Source: Bradyrhizobium sp. sGM-13 (lineage in GTDB: Bacteria > Pseudomonadota > Alphaproteobacteria > Rhizobiales > Xanthobacteraceae). Taken from it: 64,000 bases of DNA. Position 1 is the first letter of the stretch; each line of letters starts with the position of its first letter. Positions 8,059 through 16,576 of the stretch are shown one piece after another. A model generated the notes under the pieces. It ran no database searches. It was not told the origin of the DNA and worked only from the letters and a program-made list of their open reading frames with translations. The stretch is from positions 372,001 through 436,000 of the forward strand of contig NZ_JAGWDK010000001.1 of assembly GCF_018398875.1 (NCBI RefSeq). Direction: 5' to 3'. The translations under genes were made by a program, and so were the position numbers.

Positions 8059-8763
8059 TCACAGCGACAGATGCGCGTCCCGGACATCCGGCCGCGCGTC
8101 GAGTTCGGCTATCGTGCCGCCGAAGCAAATCTTGCCACGTTCGATGATGTAGGCACGGTCGGAAATCAGCCGCGCGAAATGCAGGTTCTGCTCCGAGACC
8201 ACGATGCTGACGCCTTCCTTCTTCATCGCCAGGATGGCGTCGACCATCTGTTCGACGATTTTTGGCGACAGCCCTTCCGATGGCTCGTCGAGCAGCACCA
8301 GCGAAGGATTTCCCATCAGGGTTCGCGCAATCGTCAGCATCTGCTGCTCGCCGCCGCTCATCCGCCCGCCCGGCCGATTGCGCATCTCGCCGAGGTTCGG
8401 GAACAGCGTGAACAGTTTTTCGCGCGTCCAGTGCGGCGCGTTCGGCCGTTTTGGCTGGCGGCCGACCTCGAGATTTTCCTCAACTGTAAGATCGGTGAAG
8501 ATGCGCCGCTCTTCCGGCACGTAGCCGAGCCCGCCACGCACGATCGCATGCGTCGGCTCGCGTGAAACATCCTTCCCCTCGAAGACGATCCGCCCCGAAC
8601 GGTTCTCGACCAGGCCGACGATGGAGCGGAAGGTAGTCGACTTGCCGGCCCCGTTGCGGCCGAGCAGAGCCACCACTTCGCCTTCGCCGATTTCCAGCGC
8701 GATATCGAACAGGATATGCGCCGGACCGTAAAAGCTGTTGAGATCGGCGACTTGCAGCTTCAT
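8059..8763 (-). CDS. ABC transporter ATPase, LivF type
   Basis: 234 residues, normal for LivF. Walker A is 'GRNGAGKST', the signature is 'MSGGEQQML', and Walker B is 'LVLLDEPSEGLSPK' with the switch His in 'VSEQNLHFA'. It overlaps the end of the upstream LivHMG-type gene by ATGA, so the two are translationally coupled. Together with the binding protein at 11627-12838 it forms an importer of the branched-chain amino acid family. The locus suggests nicotinate or a related pyridine acid as substrate; this is inferred from context. Confidence 0.9.
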   Translation of the reverse strand: MKLQVADLNSFYGPAHILFDIALEIGEGEVVALLGRNGAGKSTTFRSIVGLVENRSGRIVFEGKDVSREPTHAIVRGGLGYVPEERRIFTDLTVEENLEVGRQPKRPNAPHWTREKLFTLFPNLGEMRNRPGGRMSGGEQQMLTIARTLMGNPSLVLLDEPSEGLSPKIVEQMVDAILAMKKEGVSIVVSEQNLHFARLISDRAYIIERGKICFGGTIAELDARPDVRDAHLSL

Positions 8764-11420
8764 GCGCCGGCTCCCTCGCGATGACGCGCAGCGTAGACCA
8801 GTCCTTCGCCGAGATAGATCGCGCGCACCTGCGGGTTGCCGCGCACTTCCTCAGGCGAGCCTTCGGCGATCAGGCTGCCGCGGTTGAGCACCAGGATGCG
8901 GTCGGCATGCTCGAACACCACGTCCATGTCGTGCTCGGTGAAGAGCACGCCGATTGCCTGTTCGCGGGCGATGCTTGCGGTCAGCCGCATCAGCTCGATC
9001 CGTTCGCGCGGCGCCATGCCCGCGGTCGGCTCGTCCATCAGCAAAAGCCTGGGCTCGTTGGCGAGCGCGATCGCAAGCTCCAGTCGCTTGAGGTCGCCAT
9101 AGGCAAGCTCACCGCACGGACGCTCGGCATAGGCGCCCATGCCGACGAGGTCGAGCAGCCGGCCCGCCTCGTCGCGGGCGTAGGCCGCGGTCGAACCCCA
9201 GAGGTTGAACAATTGCCTGCCATACGACACCAGTGCGACCTGCACGTTCTCGCGTACGGTCATGGTCGGAAATGTCGCCGTGATCTGGAACGTGCGTCCG
9301 ACGCCAAGCCGCCAGATCGCGCGCGGCTTTCGGCCGACCGTATCCTCGCCGAGCAGATGGATCCGTCCGCTGTCCGGCATGTTCTGGCCGTTGAGCATGT
9401 CGAAGCAGGTGCTTTTTCCCGCGCCGTTGGGTCCGATCAGCGCGAGAATTTCGCCCGCACGCAGTTCGAACGATACGCTGCGCACCGCGTGCACGCCGCC
9501 ATAGGATTTGCTTAAGGCCTCGACCGACAGCAATGTAGGGAGCATGCTCATTCGGCGGCCTCGATCCGAGAGGTTGGCTTCGGCGGAGCGCCGGCGATTC
9601 CGGATCGTCTCCAGCGTCCCGACGATCCCCTTGGGGAACGCCACCACCATCAGCACGATGAAGCCGCCCAGCACCAGCTTGGAAAGATCGGTCTGGCTGA
9701 CCAGCCAGATATTGGCTGCCTTAAAGACGATAGCCCCGATCACCGCGCCGGAAACCGTCTCGACGCCGCCGAGCAGCACCATAACCAGCGCATCCACAGA
9801 GAGCGAGATGCCGACGCTGTCCGGGAACACGCTTCCCTTCAGATAGGCGAACAACGCGCCGCCGATGCCCGCCACCGTTCCTGATATGACGAAAGCCGTC
9901 CACTGCACGCGTTTGCCATTGATGCCGATCGCCTCGCTACGCAGCGGCGAGTCCCGCGTTGCGCGCAGCGCAAAGCCGAACGGTGAGAACACCATCACCC
10001 GGAGCACAGTGACCACGAGCGCCGTGATGCCGAGCGACAACCAATAGAAATTAGCGGGGCTCGCCGCCCATCTCTCCGGCCATACGCCCAAAATGCCGTT
10101 GTCGCCGCCGGTCACCTCGACCCACTGGAACGCGATCGACCAGACGATCTGCGCAAAGGCCAGCGTCAGCATCGCGAAATAGACGCCGGAGAGCTGCACG
10201 GCGAAGAAGCCGAATACCGCGGCACCCAACAGCCCCAGCACCGGGCCGAGCAGCAGCGAAACGATCATCGGCAAGCCCGCCGCCTTGGCGAGGAATGCAA
10301 CGCCATAGGCGCCAAGCCCGAAATAGGCGGCATGACCGAACGAGGCGAGGCCGCCGACCGACATCAGGAAATGCAGGCTGGCGGCGAAGATGACGAAGAT
10401 CGCGATTTCCGATCCGACGGTGAGCGCGTAGTTGCCGGCAAACAACGGCATCATGGCCGCAAGGACCAGCGCGCCCAGTGACATCAACCGTTCACCCGAG
10501 GTGAGCGGCCGCCACGGCGTGACGGTCAGTCCCGGCGTGCGGCGTGCGGCAGCTTCCGGCTTGCCGAACAGACCCCATGGGCGCACGATCAGCACCACTG
10601 CCATCACCAGGAATACCAGGATGATGGATATCTTCGGGAAGATGAGAATACCGAAGGCGTTGAGTTCGGACACCAGCACGGCCGCCACAAAAGCACCGAT
10701 GATGCTGCCGAGCCCGCCGATCACCACGACCACGAACACTTCGACGATGATACGCAGGTCCAGCGCGTGATGCACCGCATCGCGCGGAATCTGCAGCGCG
10801 CCGCCGAGCGCGGCCAAAAAGACGCCGAGCGCGAACACGCTGGTGAACAGCCATTTCTGATTGACGCCCAGCGCCGCCACCATGTCGCGGTCCTGCGTCG
10901 CCGCGCGCACCAAAACGCCCCAGCGGGTGCGCTGGAATAGCAGCCAAAGAATGCCGAGCACGATCGGGCTGAGCGCGATCAGGAACAGGTCGTAGCTCGG
11001 AATATTCTGGCCGAAAAAATCGACCGCGCCCTTGAAGCCGGGTGCGCGACGGCCGAGCAGATCGTCCGGGCCCCAGATCATCACGACGATGTCCTGAACC
11101 ATCAAGGTGAGACCGAACGTCGCCAGCAACTGGAATAGTTCCGGCGCATGATAGATCCGCCGGAGCAGCACCATCTCGACCAGCACGCCGATGATGGCAA
11201 CGATCAGCGACGCAACGACGATGCCGCCCCAGAAGCCGAGCGCGCCGGAGAACCGCTCCGTCAGCGTGAACGCGACATAGGCGCCGAGCATATAGAACGC
11301 GCCATGGGCAAAGTTCACGATCCGCGTCACGCCGAAGATGATCGACAGCCCCGATGCGACCAGAAACAGCGACGCCGCGCTGGCGAGACCGGTCAGGAAC
11401 TGAACGAAGTAGAAGGCCAT
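8760..11420 (-). CDS. ABC permease-permease-ATPase fusion (LivH-LivM-LivG order)
   Basis: 886 residues as read. Residues 1-290 are a LivH-like permease ('VNFAHGAFYMLGAYVAF'), about 310-625 a LivM-like permease ('GGLASFGHAAYFGLGAYGVAFL', 'GVYFAMLTLAFAQ'), and 630-886 a LivG ATPase (Walker A 'GPNGAGKST', Walker B 'LLLMDEPTAGMAP'). LivH-LivM fusions are known. The LivM-LivG joint is suspicious: at 9551 the ATPase has its own ATG, and in the +1 frame the permease would end '...IEAAE' with a TGA overlapping that ATG, the usual operon layout. One extra base near 9560-9575 would create the fusion. It is either a real triple fusion or two genes joined by an indel. Confidence 0.85.
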   Translation of the reverse strand: MAFYFVQFLTGLASAASLFLVASGLSIIFGVTRIVNFAHGAFYMLGAYVAFTLTERFSGALGFWGGIVVASLIVAIIGVLVEMVLLRRIYHAPELFQLLATFGLTLMVQDIVVMIWGPDDLLGRRAPGFKGAVDFFGQNIPSYDLFLIALSPIVLGILWLLFQRTRWGVLVRAATQDRDMVAALGVNQKWLFTSVFALGVFLAALGGALQIPRDAVHHALDLRIIVEVFVVVVIGGLGSIIGAFVAAVLVSELNAFGILIFPKISIILVFLVMAVVLIVRPWGLFGKPEAAARRTPGLTVTPWRPLTSGERLMSLGALVLAAMMPLFAGNYALTVGSEIAIFVIFAASLHFLMSVGGLASFGHAAYFGLGAYGVAFLAKAAGLPMIVSLLLGPVLGLLGAAVFGFFAVQLSGVYFAMLTLAFAQIVWSIAFQWVEVTGGDNGILGVWPERWAASPANFYWLSLGITALVVTVLRVMVFSPFGFALRATRDSPLRSEAIGINGKRVQWTAFVISGTVAGIGGALFAYLKGSVFPDSVGISLSVDALVMVLLGGVETVSGAVIGAIVFKAANIWLVSQTDLSKLVLGGFIVLMVVAFPKGIVGTLETIRNRRRSAEANLSDRGRRMSMLPTLLSVEALSKSYGGVHAVRSVSFELRAGEILALIGPNGAGKSTCFDMLNGQNMPDSGRIHLLGEDTVGRKPRAIWRLGVGRTFQITATFPTMTVRENVQVALVSYGRQLFNLWGSTAAYARDEAGRLLDLVGMGAYAERPCGELAYGDLKRLELAIALANEPRLLLMDEPTAGMAPRERIELMRLTASIAREQAIGVLFTEHDMDVVFEHADRILVLNRGSLIAEGSPEEVRGNPQVRAIYLGEGLVYAARHREGAGA
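9551..9575 (-). other. Possible frameshift site joining livM to livG
   Basis: On the minus strand the bases CTCTCGGATCGAGGCCGCC lead into GAATGAGC. In the +1 frame this reads an ordinary LivM end, Glu-Ala-Ala-Glu then TGA, overlapping the ATG of an ATPase that starts Met-Ser-Met-Leu-Pro. Removing one G of the GG pair would restore two separate genes with an ATGA overlap, like the livG-livF and hnr-UPF0280 joints nearby. Confidence 0.5.
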
Positions 11421-11479
11421 TGGCAGTCCGGGTTGGTGGGTCTATTGCGTCGAGGTAGATCGGCGTCGGAGGCTATGGT

Positions 11480-11613
11480 CACCTCTCCCCGCCAGCGGGG
11501 AGAGGTCGGATCGCCCTTGCGATCCGGGTGAGGGGGTACAGGTCCATCGGCTGCCACAACTCGTGGAGAGAGCCCCTCACCCCGACCCTCTCCCCGTAAG
11601 AACGGGGAGAGGG
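11480..11613. repeat. Intergenic hairpin repeat, CCTCTCCCCGC family, copy 1 of 4
   Basis: Two strong stem-loops: CCTCTCCCCGC-CA-GCGGGGAGAGG (11482-11505), and CCCTCTCCCCGT with its complement ACGGGGAGAGGG (11586-11613). GGGTGAGGGGG and CCCCTCACCCC between them can also pair. The element fills the gap between the binding-protein gene and the permease gene of the transporter, both on the minus strand. It may weaken read-through or stabilise the upstream mRNA. Related copies lie at 37594, 49300 and 55277. Confidence 0.85.
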
Positions 11614-11626
11614 AGTGGAGAGAGAA

Positions 11627-12838
11627 TCAATCCTTCGGACGCAGCTTTTCCACTTCCGCGTCGGTCGGCAGATAGTCCGCGCCCTTGCGATAGACCGAGT
11701 TCACCATCACGCCCTTGCCGTCCTTCAGCGCGGTCTTGCCGACATAGGCCCCTAACGTCGACTGGTGATCGATCTTGCGGAAGGTGATCTCGCCGAACGG
11801 CGACGGCATCGACAGGCCTTCGGTCGCCGCGATCAGCTTCTCCGGATCGGTCGAGTTGGCTTTCGCGAGGATCGCAGCGGCCGCCTTAATGGTCTGGTAG
11901 CCGACGATCGAGCCGAGTCGCGGATAGTCCTTGTACTTGGCCTGATAGGCCTTCAGGAACTTGTCATGGTCCGGCGTCTTGATGTCGTACCAGGGATAGC
12001 CGGTAACGATCCAGCCCTCCGGCGTCTCATCCTTCAGCGGATCGAGATACTCCGGCTCTCCGGTGAGGAAGGACACCACCGAACGTCCCTTGAAGAGGCC
12101 GCGGGTATTGCCCTCACGCACGAGCTTCACCAGGTCGGCACCGAAGGTGACGTTGAGGATCGCCTCGGGATTGGCCGCAGCCACCGCCTGCACCACCGGG
12201 CCAGCGTCGATCTTGCCTTGCGGCGGCCACTGCTCGTCGACCCACTGGATATCGGGCCGCTTCTCCGACATCAGCTTCTTGAACACCGCGACCGCCGACT
12301 GGCCGTATTCATAGTTCGGCGCAATCGTCGCCCAGCGCTTGGCCGGCAGCTTGGCGGCCTCCTCTACCAGCATCGCGGCCTGCATGTAGTTGGAGGGACG
12401 CAGGCGGAAGGTGTAGCGGTTGCCCTTCGACCAGGTGATGGCGTCGGTCAACGGCTCCGCGGCCAGAAAGAACACCTTCTTCTGGTTGGCGAAGTCGGAG
12501 ACGGCGAGACCGATATTGGACAGGAACGTGCCGGCCAGCATCGCGACGTTCTCGCTCGAGACCAGCTCATTGGCTGCGGTCTGCGCATCCGCTGGCTTGC
12601 CGCCATCGTCCTTGGAGATGACGACCAGCTTCTTGCCATTGATGCCGCCCGCGGCGTTGACTTCCTCGACCGCGAGCTGCCAGCCCTTGCGGTAGGGTTC
12701 GGTGAAAGCCGGCAACAGCGAATAGCTGTTGATCTCGCCGATCTTGATTTCCTTGATTTCGCTCTGCGCCATGGCGCTGCCAGCCATGCCGGCGACCGCG
12801 ATCGCCAATCCCGCTCCCAGCAAATGTCTCCGTCGCAT
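11627..12838 (-). CDS. ABC transporter substrate-binding protein, branched-chain amino acid (LivK) type
   Basis: 403 residues from ATG 12838, preceded by GGAGGTAGGG. The N-terminus is a signal peptide with an Arg-rich start ('MRRRHLLGAGLAIAVAGMAGSAMAQ'), possibly Tat-type. The mature part is a type I periplasmic binding fold ('IKIGEINSYS', 'AVEEVNAAGGINGKKL', 'DDGGKPADAQTAANELV'). It sits between the AA_synth-family gene and the Liv-type permease and ATPase genes in one leftward block starting at hnr. Its ligand is therefore likely nicotinate or a pathway intermediate rather than an amino acid, by inference. Confidence 0.88.
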   Translation of the reverse strand: MRRRHLLGAGLAIAVAGMAGSAMAQSEIKEIKIGEINSYSLLPAFTEPYRKGWQLAVEEVNAAGGINGKKLVVISKDDGGKPADAQTAANELVSSENVAMLAGTFLSNIGLAVSDFANQKKVFFLAAEPLTDAITWSKGNRYTFRLRPSNYMQAAMLVEEAAKLPAKRWATIAPNYEYGQSAVAVFKKLMSEKRPDIQWVDEQWPPQGKIDAGPVVQAVAAANPEAILNVTFGADLVKLVREGNTRGLFKGRSVVSFLTGEPEYLDPLKDETPEGWIVTGYPWYDIKTPDHDKFLKAYQAKYKDYPRLGSIVGYQTIKAAAAILAKANSTDPEKLIAATEGLSMPSPFGEITFRKIDHQSTLGAYVGKTALKDGKGVMVNSVYRKGADYLPTDAEVEKLRPKD

Positions 12839-12861
12839 CCCTACCTCCAATGTTGATGTCA

Positions 12862-13446
12862 TTATCTCAAGCCGTCTTCGCCTTTGACTTCCGCCACCGT
12901 CAGCCCGCCGACGCGCGGCAATGGCCTGCCGCTATCGGTGACGGCGACCGCGACCATGATCTCGTTGGCGCGGGGGGCGTCATTGATCTGCACTTCCATG
13001 CCGTCGAAATGGCTGCGCACGAAGGCCGCGTCCTTGTGGCCGAGCGGAATGTCCAGCGTGGTGCCCGGGCCGCTCCGCTTCTTCGACGACGGAAGCAGCG
13101 CTGCGCCCTTGCCCAATACCTTCCGCACCGGTGCGCCCATTTTGGGATGCAAGATCGCTGCCGCATGCTCGAGCTCGCCGTTTTCGCCGACGGCGGCCGC
13201 CTTGCCGTAGCTGTGGGCCTTGGCGCCTTCAATGCCAAGCGCGGCGACCGCTCTTTTCGAGAGCAATTCGCCGAGCTCCTCGCCGATTTCGATCAAGGGC
13301 GAAAGGTCTTCGACATACCGGCCTGCAAACGGATTCTCGATCACAGCGATCGCCGCGGCCCGCCGCGTCGGCGGTGCAATCTTCTGTCCCATCTCAAGAT
13401 GAGTTTCCTCGACCACCGTGACGATCTTGCGAATGATCGCGCTCAT
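12862..13446 (-). CDS. 'Amino acid synthesis' family protein (AA_synth, PF06684), function unknown
   Basis: 194 residues, full length for the family. Recognisable stretches are 'RRAAAIAVIENPFAGRYVEDLSPLIEIGEELGELL', 'SYGKAAAVGENGELEHAAAILHPKMG' and 'HFDGMEVQINDAPRANEIMVAVAVTDSGRPLPRVGGL'. The family name does not describe a proven reaction. The gene lies between the UPF0280 gene and the ABC binding protein in the hnr block, which points to a part in pyridine-carboxylate degradation. GGGAGCGAGG precedes the ATG. Whether it is an enzyme or an accessory protein cannot be told from sequence. Confidence 0.8.
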   Translation of the reverse strand: MSAIIRKIVTVVEETHLEMGQKIAPPTRRAAAIAVIENPFAGRYVEDLSPLIEIGEELGELLSKRAVAALGIEGAKAHSYGKAAAVGENGELEHAAAILHPKMGAPVRKVLGKGAALLPSSKKRSGPGTTLDIPLGHKDAAFVRSHFDGMEVQINDAPRANEIMVAVAVTDSGRPLPRVGGLTVAEVKGEDGLR

Positions 13447-13464
13447 TGTCCGCCTCGCTCCCGA

Positions 13465-14373
13465 TCAAACATGCGCTGTGCTTTCTAGTGCGTTTCCGTG
13501 AAACGTTGGCAACGCGCCCGCCCTGATCCCTGTTGCACTCACCACAGCCGTCTCGCCTAGTAGACGCAAGGCCGCACCTTCGATCAATCCCGCCGTAAGC
13601 AATTGTTGTGCCCGACTTACCCCTGCCCTTAACGCATCGTCGATCTCGCTTTCCCGGAGCACGCCGACGTCGCGGGTGACGAGGCGCGCGCCGAGGTCGC
13701 TGTCGAGCTGCAGCTCATTGGCCGGACAGCGGATGATGGCGGGATGACCAGGCAGGTCGACGGCATTGGCGATGATGGTCGCCGCCGCATCGGCTTGCGA
13801 GGCCGTTCGAGCCAGCACGGTAACGGCATCGGCAATCCCGAGTGAGAAACTGCGGCCAAGCCGTCCACTGGTCGCGACGCCGCGTGCCGGATCATCGGCT
13901 TCGATATTGATGGTTTGCATCACGCCATGATGGTCCGGTCGGTCCATCAGCCCGACGGTGAACTGCTCGCCACGGGTCAAATGCAATGCGATGTCGCCGC
14001 CATTGTTGACGTAGGCACGATCGAGCCGCGCCGTGCCCAGCATCGCACCAAGAATCTCTTCCGCGACGCTGCCCGCCACCGCCGCCATCGGCGTGATGAA
14101 GTGTTCGCCTGCAAACGGCGCGACCGCCGCATGCATGCGACGCGCAACGACACCGTTCACCGCGCTTCGCGCCGGATCGGCGGCTTTTCGAAGTTCGATC
14201 AACTCGTCGCAGAGTTCATCGAGCAGGCCGGTGAAGCGCCGCGCGGCGGCCTCATAAGCGGCGCGCACGTTGCGCTCACTTCCCGTCGCCTCGATGATCA
14301 GGTCGATCGGACCGTCCTGCAAATGCAGCCGCTTGCCGTCAGGAAGAAGCGCGATTTGCGGGAGCCGTCTCAT
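13465..14373 (-). CDS. UPF0280 family, ApbE-like protein
   Basis: 302 residues. UPF0280 proteins share the fold of ApbE, which transfers FMN to proteins. Supporting stretches are 'AAVAPFAGEHFITPMAAVAGSVAEEIL', 'DRAYVNNGGDIALHLTRGEQFTVGL' and 'GVATSGRLGRSFSLGIADAVTVLA', which align with the ApbE 'GG' and 'TSG' loops. It overlaps the hnr stop by ATGA, so it is translated together with hnr. Hnr of Eubacterium barkeri carries a covalently bound flavin, so a role in flavinylating Hnr is an attractive inference. No canonical ApbE target motif was found in this Hnr. Confidence 0.8.
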   Translation of the reverse strand: MRRLPQIALLPDGKRLHLQDGPIDLIIEATGSERNVRAAYEAAARRFTGLLDELCDELIELRKAADPARSAVNGVVARRMHAAVAPFAGEHFITPMAAVAGSVAEEILGAMLGTARLDRAYVNNGGDIALHLTRGEQFTVGLMDRPDHHGVMQTINIEADDPARGVATSGRLGRSFSLGIADAVTVLARTASQADAAATIIANAVDLPGHPAIIRCPANELQLDSDLGARLVTRDVGVLRESEIDDALRAGVSRAQQLLTAGLIEGAALRLLGETAVVSATGIRAGALPTFHGNALESTAHV

Positions 14374-15815
14374 GCGGGCCGTCCCGGCACATTGGGCATC
14401 GGGCGGAACCCGCTGTTCTCCCGTAGCGACGCCAGCGGGCGCACATGATCCATGTGACCGCCCAGCGCTGCGTAATCGGACAGTTTCAGCGTAAACTCGA
14501 TCGGCGCGACCAGCGCCGGTGTCGGCACATAGCCGAACGCGCCGGCCGGCATTTGCGTGACGTCGACCATGAAAGTGATGCCGCCGCCCGGCCAGACATA
14601 GACCGGCGCGCCGCCGCTGGTGACCCGCGTCAGCGCGTCCTTGACCGACCGCGTCAGCCGCACCGGATTATCGGTGACGCCGGCACGAAGCGAGCCGCCG
14701 GCACCGCCCATGAACAGCACTGTGCACAGCGCCGGTTCGCAGTTTTCCTGGATGCGCTCGACCGAGAACTGGAGATCGGGCGGCATCTGCTTCTCGATCG
14801 GCCGCAACGCCTCGTCGAGTTCGTAATAGGCGGCATGCTCGCCGGTGGTCGAGACCATCAGCATGGTGAGCCCAGGCCGCGCCTCCTTCGGATTGAACGG
14901 TCCCAGCACCGACAGCGGATCGGAAATATTGGTGCCGCCCCACCCCGTTCCGGGATCGGCGACCTGAAAGTAACGGCCGGGCGTCGAGCGCCGGCCCTTC
15001 ATCTTGATCCCGGTATCGGGAATATCCAGCAGCTTGCCGGCCTGGTGTTCCGAGAGCACGCCGGTGATGTGGTCGTCTACGACCACGACCTCATCGACCT
15101 TGCCGTGCCATTGCTTGGCGAACATGCCGATGGTCGCCGAGCCGCAGCCGACCCGCATGCGCTCTTCTGCGACGCCGTTGACGATCGGCGCTTGGCCGGC
15201 CTGCACCACAACCGTGGCGCCGCCATCGATCGTCAGCTCCACCGGCTTGCGATTGGAAAGGTCCATCAGCGCGTCGCAGGTAACGCGGCCCTCCTTCTTG
15301 GAACCGCCGGTCAGATGATGCACGCCACCGAGCGACAGCATCTGCGAGCCATATTCGCTGGTCGTTACATGGCCGATCGCCTCGCCTTCCGCGCGGACGG
15401 TTGCCGTCTCCGGCCCAAGATAGCGGTCGGTGTCGATCTTCACCTTGACACCGCAATAGCTGAAAATGCCTTCGGTCACGACCGTAACCATGTCGACGCC
15501 GTCGATTTCCGATGACACGATGAAGGGCGCCGGCTTGTAATCGGGATAGGTCGTTCCGGCGCCGATCGCGGTGACGAACACATTGGGCTCGTGGACGAGT
15601 TTGCCGTCCCAGTCGCCACCGGCCTGAAACGGCACCAGCCGTCCGCCGTGCGACACCGTTCGTTCCAGCACGATATGCGGATCAACGCGCACCAGCTCGC
15701 CATTATGGTTGGCATAGCGATCGCACGCGCCCGCCGCGCCCGGCTTGATGTAGCACATCACCGGACAGGCATCGCAGCGGATCTTGTCGCCAGTGGCAAC
15801 GGCCTCGTCAGTCAT
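14370..15815 (-). CDS. hnr: 6-hydroxynicotinate reductase
   Basis: Hnr uses reduced ferredoxin to convert 6-hydroxynicotinate to 1,4,5,6-tetrahydro-6-oxonicotinate, the substrate of enamidase. The protein of about 481 residues begins with a cysteine cluster 'CDACPVMCYIKPGAAGACDRY', suitable for an Fe-S cluster. It continues with 'GIFSYCGVKVKIDTDRYLGPE', 'EERMRVGCGSATIGMFAKQW' and 'DPGTGWGGTNISDPL', long conserved blocks of this family. I start at ATG 15815 ('MTDEAVATG'); an in-frame ATG at 15848 would add 11 residues. It heads the leftward nicotinate block, divergent from nicA, with operator-like sites in between. Identification rests on family resemblance plus the nicAB and enamidase context. 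Confidence 0.85.
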   Translation of the reverse strand: MTDEAVATGDKIRCDACPVMCYIKPGAAGACDRYANHNGELVRVDPHIVLERTVSHGGRLVPFQAGGDWDGKLVHEPNVFVTAIGAGTTYPDYKPAPFIVSSEIDGVDMVTVVTEGIFSYCGVKVKIDTDRYLGPETATVRAEGEAIGHVTTSEYGSQMLSLGGVHHLTGGSKKEGRVTCDALMDLSNRKPVELTIDGGATVVVQAGQAPIVNGVAEERMRVGCGSATIGMFAKQWHGKVDEVVVVDDHITGVLSEHQAGKLLDIPDTGIKMKGRRSTPGRYFQVADPGTGWGGTNISDPLSVLGPFNPKEARPGLTMLMVSTTGEHAAYYELDEALRPIEKQMPPDLQFSVERIQENCEPALCTVLFMGGAGGSLRAGVTDNPVRLTRSVKDALTRVTSGGAPVYVWPGGGITFMVDVTQMPAGAFGYVPTPALVAPIEFTLKLSDYAALGGHMDHVRPLASLRENSGFRPMPNVPGRPA

Positions 15816-15869
15816 GAACAAGCCTGCAGTCGGGAAGGCGCCGATCATAGCCGCTTATTCGCGGTTCCG

Positions 15870-15893
15870 ATCATTTGTTCGTATACTAATGAT
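15870..15893. promoter_or_regulatory. Operator-like site upstream of hnr
   Basis: The sequence ATCATT-N12-AATGAT spans 15870-15893 and contains TTCGTATAC at 15878-15886. The enamidase/fpr operator has the same ATCATT and TTCGTATAC elements. The site lies 55-78 bases before the hnr start, a typical repressor position. The matching regulator is probably the MarR protein encoded at the end of the same block. Confidence 0.6.
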
Positions 15894-16028
15894 GTTGCGC
15901 GCGGACTGGAACACTGTCAAGCCGCTCCCGCTGCGAAACGCGCCGCTTGCCGCATAATACCTCATTTGCCTCGCCGCTCTGTTCATAAAGCGAGCAGCGC
16001 GCTGCAGCGCGGGATCGCGCGGCTTGCA

Positions 16029-16044
16029 CGTTTGTACACAAACG
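16029..16044. promoter_or_regulatory. Palindromic operator-like site upstream of nicA
   Basis: CGTTTGT-AC-ACAAACG is an inverted repeat with 7-base arms, 59 bases before the nicA start. Its right half GTACACAAACG resembles GTATACAAACG in the enamidase operator (1753-1763). It may be the nicAB version of the same operator. Confidence 0.55.
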
Positions 16045-16102
16045 GTATCTTTCGCGAAGCATCCAGTGCGGATTTTGCAGCGCAACGAGGACTTCGGAGA
16101 GC

Positions 16103-16576
16103 ATGATGCGCCTGACCGTCAACGGCAAAGCTCACGACGTTGACGCCGCGCTCGACACTGCATTGCTTTATGTGCTCCGCAACGACCTCGAACTGAACGG
16201 ACCGAAATACGGCTGCGGGCTTGGCGAATGTGGCGCCTGCGCCGTGCTGATCGACGGCGTCGCCGCGCGTTCCTGCGTGATCCCGATCGAGGGCTGCATC
16301 GGGCGCGACATCGTGACGCTCGAAGGCCTCGGCACGCGCGAGCATCCCGATCCCGTGCAGCAAGCGTTTATCAGCGAACAGGCGGCGCAATGCGGCTATT
16401 GCCTCAACGGCATGATCATCACCACCAAGGCGCTGTTGCTGCGCTCCCCTCGCCCGTCGGAAGACGAGGTACTGGAAGCACTGCGCCATCATCTGTGCCG
16501 CTGCGGCGCGCATGTCGAAATCATGCGCGCTGCAATGCGCGCCACAGGCCGTCTCGTTGAGGCGCAGGCGCGATGA
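16103..16576 (+). CDS. nicA: Nicotinate hydroxylase small subunit, two [2Fe-2S] clusters
   Basis: 157 residues, the same size class as NicA of Pseudomonas putida. The plant-type cluster motif 'CGLGECGAC...C' lies in the first half. The second cluster motif, 'CGYC' and 'CRCG', lies in the C-terminal helical domain, as in xanthine dehydrogenase small subunits. It passes electrons from the molybdenum centre of NicB to the cytochrome domains. It overlaps nicB by ATGA (16573-16576). GGAG precedes ATG 16103; ATG 16106 is also possible. Confidence 0.9.
   Translation: MMRLTVNGKAHDVDAALDTALLYVLRNDLELNGPKYGCGLGECGACAVLIDGVAARSCVIPIEGCIGRDIVTLEGLGTREHPDPVQQAFISEQAAQCGYCLNGMIITTKALLLRSPRPSEDEVLEALRHHLCRCGAHVEIMRAAMRATGRLVEAQAR

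Noticed and set aside
13465..14373. Calling the UPF0280 protein a thiamine-biosynthesis lipoprotein
   Set aside because: There is no lipobox or signal peptide, and the old ApbE name is misleading. The operon context points to a cytoplasmic partner of Hnr.
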